A program made the position numbers and the translations under genes. The notes beneath the pieces are model-generated. The model was not told the origin of the DNA, did no database searches, and saw only the letters and a program-made list of their open reading frames with translations. 64,000 bases of DNA from [Clostridium] polysaccharolyticum (GTDB lineage: Bacteria > Bacillota > Clostridia > Lachnospirales > Lachnospiraceae). Positions 63,894 through 64,000 of the stretch are shown here, one piece after another; position 1 is the first letter of the stretch; the number at the start of each line of letters is the position of its first letter. The stretch is from positions 119,046 to 183,045 of the forward strand of contig NZ_FOHN01000006.1 of NCBI RefSeq assembly GCF_900111595.1. Direction: 5' to 3'.

Positions 63894-64000
63894 ATGTCAA
63901 ATAATGTTATTTTTAATCTTGATGAATTATTTATCTCTGTTGGTATTGATGTTGGTGCTGACTTCTCCTGGATGTCTATTGCACTTCCAAACCAGCAATT
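63894..64000 (+). CDS. IS110-family transposase, N-terminal fragment
   Basis: The ATG at 63894, with AAAGGAG upstream, opens a frame with SVGIDVGADFSWMSIALP near residue 14, the start of the DEDD (RuvC-like) catalytic domain of IS110 recombinases. About 35 residues are visible before the window ends, so completeness cannot be judged. Confidence 0.88.
   Translation, partial: MSNNVIFNLDELFISVGIDVGADFSWMSIALPNQQ

Larger units (their letters stand above)
63535..64000 (+). mobile_element. IS110-family insertion sequence, left part (truncated by window end)
   Basis: The IS110-type transposase begins at 63894 and a 350-base non-coding region precedes it, as in IS110 elements. These have no terminal inverted repeats, so the exact left end cannot be set from this sequence alone; the coordinate is the end of the neighbouring gene region. 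Confidence 0.75.

Noticed and set aside
1..64000. CRISPR arrays, tRNA or rRNA genes
   Set aside because: I saw no regularly spaced repeats and no cloverleaf or rRNA-like segments on either strand while reading; a tRNAscan or CRISPR search was not run.

Overview
The window is a contiguous, low-GC, densely coding stretch of a Clostridia chromosome, most probably from a Lachnospiraceae-type, spore-forming anaerobe; the genus cannot be fixed from sequence alone. Evidence: a pta-ackA acetate branch, a PolC-type replicative polymerase, two alpha/beta-type small acid-soluble spore proteins with matching sigma-G-like promoters, YlbJ and GerW/YtfJ sporulation proteins, a SpoVK-like AAA protein, zinc-type L28, and strong AGGAGG ribosome binding sites with frequent TTG and GTG starts. 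Most genes lie on the minus strand.

Layout. 1-8.4 kb: the start of ackA, pta, a DegV/FakB protein, divergent tmcAL, pepF, ylbJ, a coiled-coil protein, coaD and rsmD. 8.7-11.4 kb: two SASP genes flanking a NUDIX hydrolase and a MACPF (perforin-fold) protein. 11.5-15 kb: a sialate O-acetylesterase-like enzyme and an AT-rich two-gene cassette (AAA/ABC-type ATPase plus an ExK-motif nuclease candidate) that looks like a defence module. 15-24.8 kb: a SpoVK-like ATPase, recG, fakA, an Asp23 protein, a 45-residue membrane peptide, rpmB, gerW, ytfI and two conserved unknowns. 24.9-36.9 kb: a large GT-C/discoidin/protein-mannosyltransferase fusion, a Derlin/rhomboid-like membrane protein with a zinc ribbon, corA with a strong promoter and a possible leader peptide, a CE2 esterase, a cyclophilin, a tandem PPK2, a NUDIX protein and a class B PBP overlapping an FtsW/RodA gene. 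37-42.2 kb: U32 protein, zapA, ruvB-ruvA, and a divergent DUF457/YdjM-like gene; LexA-box-like sites overlap both -35 elements. 42.3-53 kb: pyrH-frr-uppS-cdsA-dxr-rseP-ispG-polC. 53-63.5 kb: a polysaccharide deacetylase and an LtaS-like enzyme transcribed divergently, a tetratricopeptide-like unknown, an ECF sigma factor with its membrane partners, a six-domain GGDEF/EAL protein, thioredoxin and a zinc phospholipase C-like protein. The right edge enters an IS110-family element, including the non-coding left part where a bridge RNA would be expected.

How the genes work together. Pta and AckA make acetate and ATP, and neighbouring TmcAL consumes acetate for tRNA modification. FakA and the DegV protein could form a fatty-acid kinase. 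UppS, CdsA, Dxr and IspG supply isoprenoid and phospholipid precursors used by the PBP/FtsW pair, the LtaS-like enzyme and the lipid-linked GT-C fusion. The strongest candidates for new biology are the ATPase/nuclease cassette, the MACPF protein embedded between spore genes, the corA leader ORF, and the IS110 non-coding end. Functions come from recognised motifs and family knowledge; no database search was run.
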